Source: Labilithrix sp.
GTDB lineage: Bacteria; Myxococcota_A; Polyangia; Polyangiales; Polyangiaceae
Direction: 5' to 3'
Assembly: GCA_019637175.1 (NCBI GenBank)
Contig: JAHBWD010000002.1
Coordinates: 186,001 to 250,000 of the forward strand
Length of the DNA: 64,000 nt
Below are positions 61,991 to 64,000 of this stretch, in pieces. A program made the position numbers and the translations under genes. Numbering within the stretch: position 1 is the first letter of the stretch; each line of letters starts with the position of its first letter. The notes beneath the pieces are model-generated. The model saw nothing but the letters and a program-made list of their open reading frames with translations. It was not told the DNA's origin and did not search any database.

Positions 61991-64000
61991 ATGCGGGCTT
62001 CCACACGTCGCGGTCTCGGGCATGTCTTCGAAGAGGAAGACAGGCGGCTCGTGGCTGGTCCATCGCCGCGCCGGGTACGGCGCGGACTCGCCCTCGGAGC
62101 GTTCGCCGCCACGGCGCTGCTCTGGTCCGGCTGCGAGGCGAAGAAGCAGACCGAGTTCGTCGCCGGCGTCTCGACCCAGGTCGTCGTGCCCCGCGATCTC
62201 AAGTCGATCCGCCTCGACGTGAGCGTCGGCGGCGTCGTCCAGTTCTGTCGCGGATACAAGGTGTACGACGGCAAGGTCCAGCTCCCGCGGAGCCTCGGCG
62301 CCCTGCCCGCGAGCGGCAAGGCCGGCGAGAACGCCGTGACGGTGACGGTCACCGGCTTCACCGAAGACTTCTCCGAAGGCTCGGGCCTCAGCGTCTTCAG
62401 CGACTGCGTCAGCGTCTCGCCCAAGGTCGGGGAGCAGGGCGCGCGCATCCTCCGCCGGAGCCGCCAGCCGTACGCGCCCGATCGCATCGTGTTCCTCCCG
62501 ATGCCGCTCAAGTACTCCTGCTTCGACCACAAGGACTGCGAGGCCGAAGACAAGACGTGCAAGGCCGGTCGCTGCGTCGACGCGTCGATCGATCCGTCCC
62601 GCCTGCCCGACTACACCGACGAGCTGCTCAACGGCACCGGCGGCGCTTGCTTCCGCGCCAGCGAGTGCATGCAGGGCCTCGTGCCCGCGGTCGTCGTCAA
62701 CGCGAACGACTGCACGTACGCCGTCCCCAACTCGCCGAGCTCGCCGCCCGTCGTCGAGGGCGCGCCGCCGAATCCGTTCCCCAAGGGCGGCGACGGCGTG
62801 AACGTCGAGATCGTCTACGACGGCGGGCTCAACAAGGAGATCCTCGACAAGGACGATCAAGAAGGCTTCACCATCCCCGACCCGGCCAAGCCGCAGCAGT
62901 TTCGGCTCGCGCCCGGCCTCTGCGACATGGTCAAAGGATCGATCCCCGCCGCCAACCCGGCCGATCCGCCCGTCGATCTCGAGCACCGGATCACCGGGGT
63001 TCGCGTCGCGTCGATCTGCCAGCCGAAGACGCCGTTCCAGCCGCTTTGCGCCGCCGATCAGCTCGTCGCGATGGACGTCGCTCCCGAAGGCATCTCGGGC
63101 AATTCGAATCCGCCGTCGGCCTGCAAGCCGCGGGAGCTCAAGGCCGCCAAGAGCGTCCTCATGATCATCACCGACGACACCCAGAACCACCGGATCTTCT
63201 ACAACGGCGCCGATCGCGCGGCGGTCGGCCTCGTGCTCGACGATCCGGCGTTCACGCGCACGCAGGTCGGGCTCTCGTTCTACCCCGGCGGCGCGGGAAC
63301 GTGCGGCGGCCTCACGCCGGCCGTGCCACCCGAGCTCGCCGCGACGGCGCAGAAGAAGATCGTCGACAAGCTCGCCGAGCGCGATCCCGAGTCGGGCAAC
63401 GCGGCTCCGCTCCAGCCGCTCAACACGCCGACGACCATGGATGGCGCGCTCAAGGCGACCTACGATCTGCTCAAGGGCCCGCAGTTCGCGGGCTTCAACC
63501 GCCGCGCCGTCCTCCTCATCGGCAACCGAGAGTTCGGCGCAACGAGCTGCAGCGCGCAGACGCCGCTCCAGCTCGTGCAAGGCGCCAAGACCGACCGCAT
63601 CGACACCTACGTCGGGATGTTCGCGCGGCAGGAGAGCGAAGACCTCGAGAACCTCCCGCCCCAGCCCATCGCCGATCAGATGGCCACCGCGGGCAGCCCG
63701 CTGCCCGCGCTCCCGCGCGCGTTCGACGCGCGCAAGGAGAAGGCCGAAGGGCAGAACGCCTTCCGCCGCATCCTCGACGATCTCGCGACGTGCGTGTACG
63801 ACGTCGACACGGTGCCGGAGAACAGCGACGTGCTCGCGTACTCCGATCCCATCGCGGTGACGCCTCCGCAGGAGTCGGTCTACAAGATCACGCGCGACGC
63901 CAACTGCACGACCGAAGCGAGCGCGGCCGCGGCGAACGGCTGGGGCGTCGACGCGAGCGATCCGGCGCAGAGGCGCGTGCGCGTCTGCGGCCAGGCTTGC
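61991..64000 (+). CDS. Large Cys-rich lipoprotein, possibly with VWA-like domain (3' end outside window)
   Basis: An open frame of 670 codons runs off the right edge. ATG 61991 has an ideal GGAGGT 6 nt before it, giving a long 45-residue N-terminus before the lipobox WSGC-EA; GTG 62051 would give a shorter signal. The mature part has a myxobacterial Cys module (SCFDHKDCEAEDKTCKAGRC), then from about residue 388 a segment SVLMIITDDTQNHR followed by regular strands and helices, as in VWA folds (GALKATYDLLKGPQFAG, RRAVLLIGNREFG); the MIDAS motif is not clear. It follows the PEGA gene by 69 nt on the same strand. Confidence 0.8.
   Translation, partial: MRASTRRGLGHVFEEEDRRLVAGPSPRRVRRGLALGAFAATALLWSGCEAKKQTEFVAGVSTQVVVPRDLKSIRLDVSVGGVVQFCRGYKVYDGKVQLPRSLGALPASGKAGENAVTVTVTGFTEDFSEGSGLSVFSDCVSVSPKVGEQGARILRRSRQPYAPDRIVFLPMPLKYSCFDHKDCEAEDKTCKAGRCVDASIDPSRLPDYTDELLNGTGGACFRASECMQGLVPAVVVNANDCTYAVPNSPSSPPVVEGAPPNPFPKGGDGVNVEIVYDGGLNKEILDKDDQEGFTIPDPAKPQQFRLAPGLCDMVKGSIPAANPADPPVDLEHRITGVRVASICQPKTPFQPLCAADQLVAMDVAPEGISGNSNPPSACKPRELKAAKSVLMIITDDTQNHRIFYNGADRAAVGLVLDDPAFTRTQVGLSFYPGGAGTCGGLTPAVPPELAATAQKKIVDKLAERDPESGNAAPLQPLNTPTTMDGALKATYDLLKGPQFAGFNRRAVLLIGNREFGATSCSAQTPLQLVQGAKTDRIDTYVGMFARQESEDLENLPPQPIADQMATAGSPLPALPRAFDARKEKAEGQNAFRRILDDLATCVYDVDTVPENSDVLAYSDPIAVTPPQESVYKITRDANCTTEASAAAANGWGVDASDPAQRRVRVCGQAC

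Noticed and set aside
59801..63580. 1259-codon open frame on the minus strand
   Set aside because: It is antisense to three well-supported plus-strand genes and composed mainly of Arg, Glu, Leu and Asp, the usual artefact of GC-rich coding DNA.

Overview
Raw DNA of very high GC content with almost every codon ending in G or C, frequent GTG starts and many ATGA/GTGA stop-start overlaps. The gene content (many lipoproteins, Ser/Thr kinases with C-terminal membrane segments, PEGA, PilZ, DUF4388, TPR/HEAT and Cys-rich secreted proteins, a FecR-type ECF sigma system, NtrC-type regulators) points to a myxobacterium, most likely of the Polyangia (Labilithrix/Sorangium-like). This is inferred from gene content; no marker gene was searched. 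I found no tRNA, rRNA, CRISPR, insertion sequence or integrase.

Region 1 (1-12992) is the most notable part. It packs four UspA-type universal stress proteins, three CBS-domain proteins, a COG2187/COG0645-like phosphotransferase-kinase fusion, a hemerythrin-domain protein and two zinc alcohol dehydrogenases around one two-component operon. That operon encodes a histidine kinase with a putative heme (protoglobin-like) sensor domain and an NtrC-type sigma-54 activator. Reading the intergenic DNA by eye gives ten -24/-12 sigma-54 sites, one in front of nearly every transcription unit including the kinase operon itself. Three of the divergent promoter gaps hold the same 17-bp inverted repeat (GGCGCA-N5-TGCGCC), and a fourth holds a degenerate copy. 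This looks like an autoregulated gas- or oxygen-responsive sigma-54 regulon. In content it parallels the mycobacterial DosR dormancy regulon (USPs, CBS protein, heme sensor kinase), but it uses unrelated regulatory parts.

Region 2 (13070-31038) is housekeeping and accessory metabolism: a SurA-like chaperone, a flavin-type split-barrel protein, a possible clan-CD cysteine peptidase lipoprotein, a metallo-beta-lactamase lipoprotein divergent from its LysR regulator, a PPi-type phosphofructokinase, an aldo/keto reductase-PhyH pair behind a perfect 22-bp palindrome, a LivK/LivH pair, a lone succinate dehydrogenase cytochrome b, an esterase, an acyl-CoA dehydrogenase and a zinc-ribbon/TerB protein.

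Region 3 (31143-41745) holds a five-gene overlapping operon (ECF sigma, FecR, secreted and Cys-rich lipoproteins), a beta-propeller/diheme cytochrome c lipoprotein, a DUF362 lipoprotein, a Ser/Thr kinase and a small outer-membrane-like protein with a strong terminator.

Region 4 (41839-56925) holds a 1385-residue TPR/HEAT protein, tsaD, a pentameric ligand-gated ion channel homologue, an HEYGH-motif membrane protein, an OmpR/kinase pair with membrane proteins, a NodB-like deacetylase and a PilZ/AMIN-like protein.

Region 5 (56926-64000) holds a pair of 121/122-bp repeats made of small hairpins with compensatory changes, an acyl-CoA carboxylase beta subunit, a second Ser/Thr kinase, a PEGA protein and the start of a large Cys-rich lipoprotein that runs off the window.
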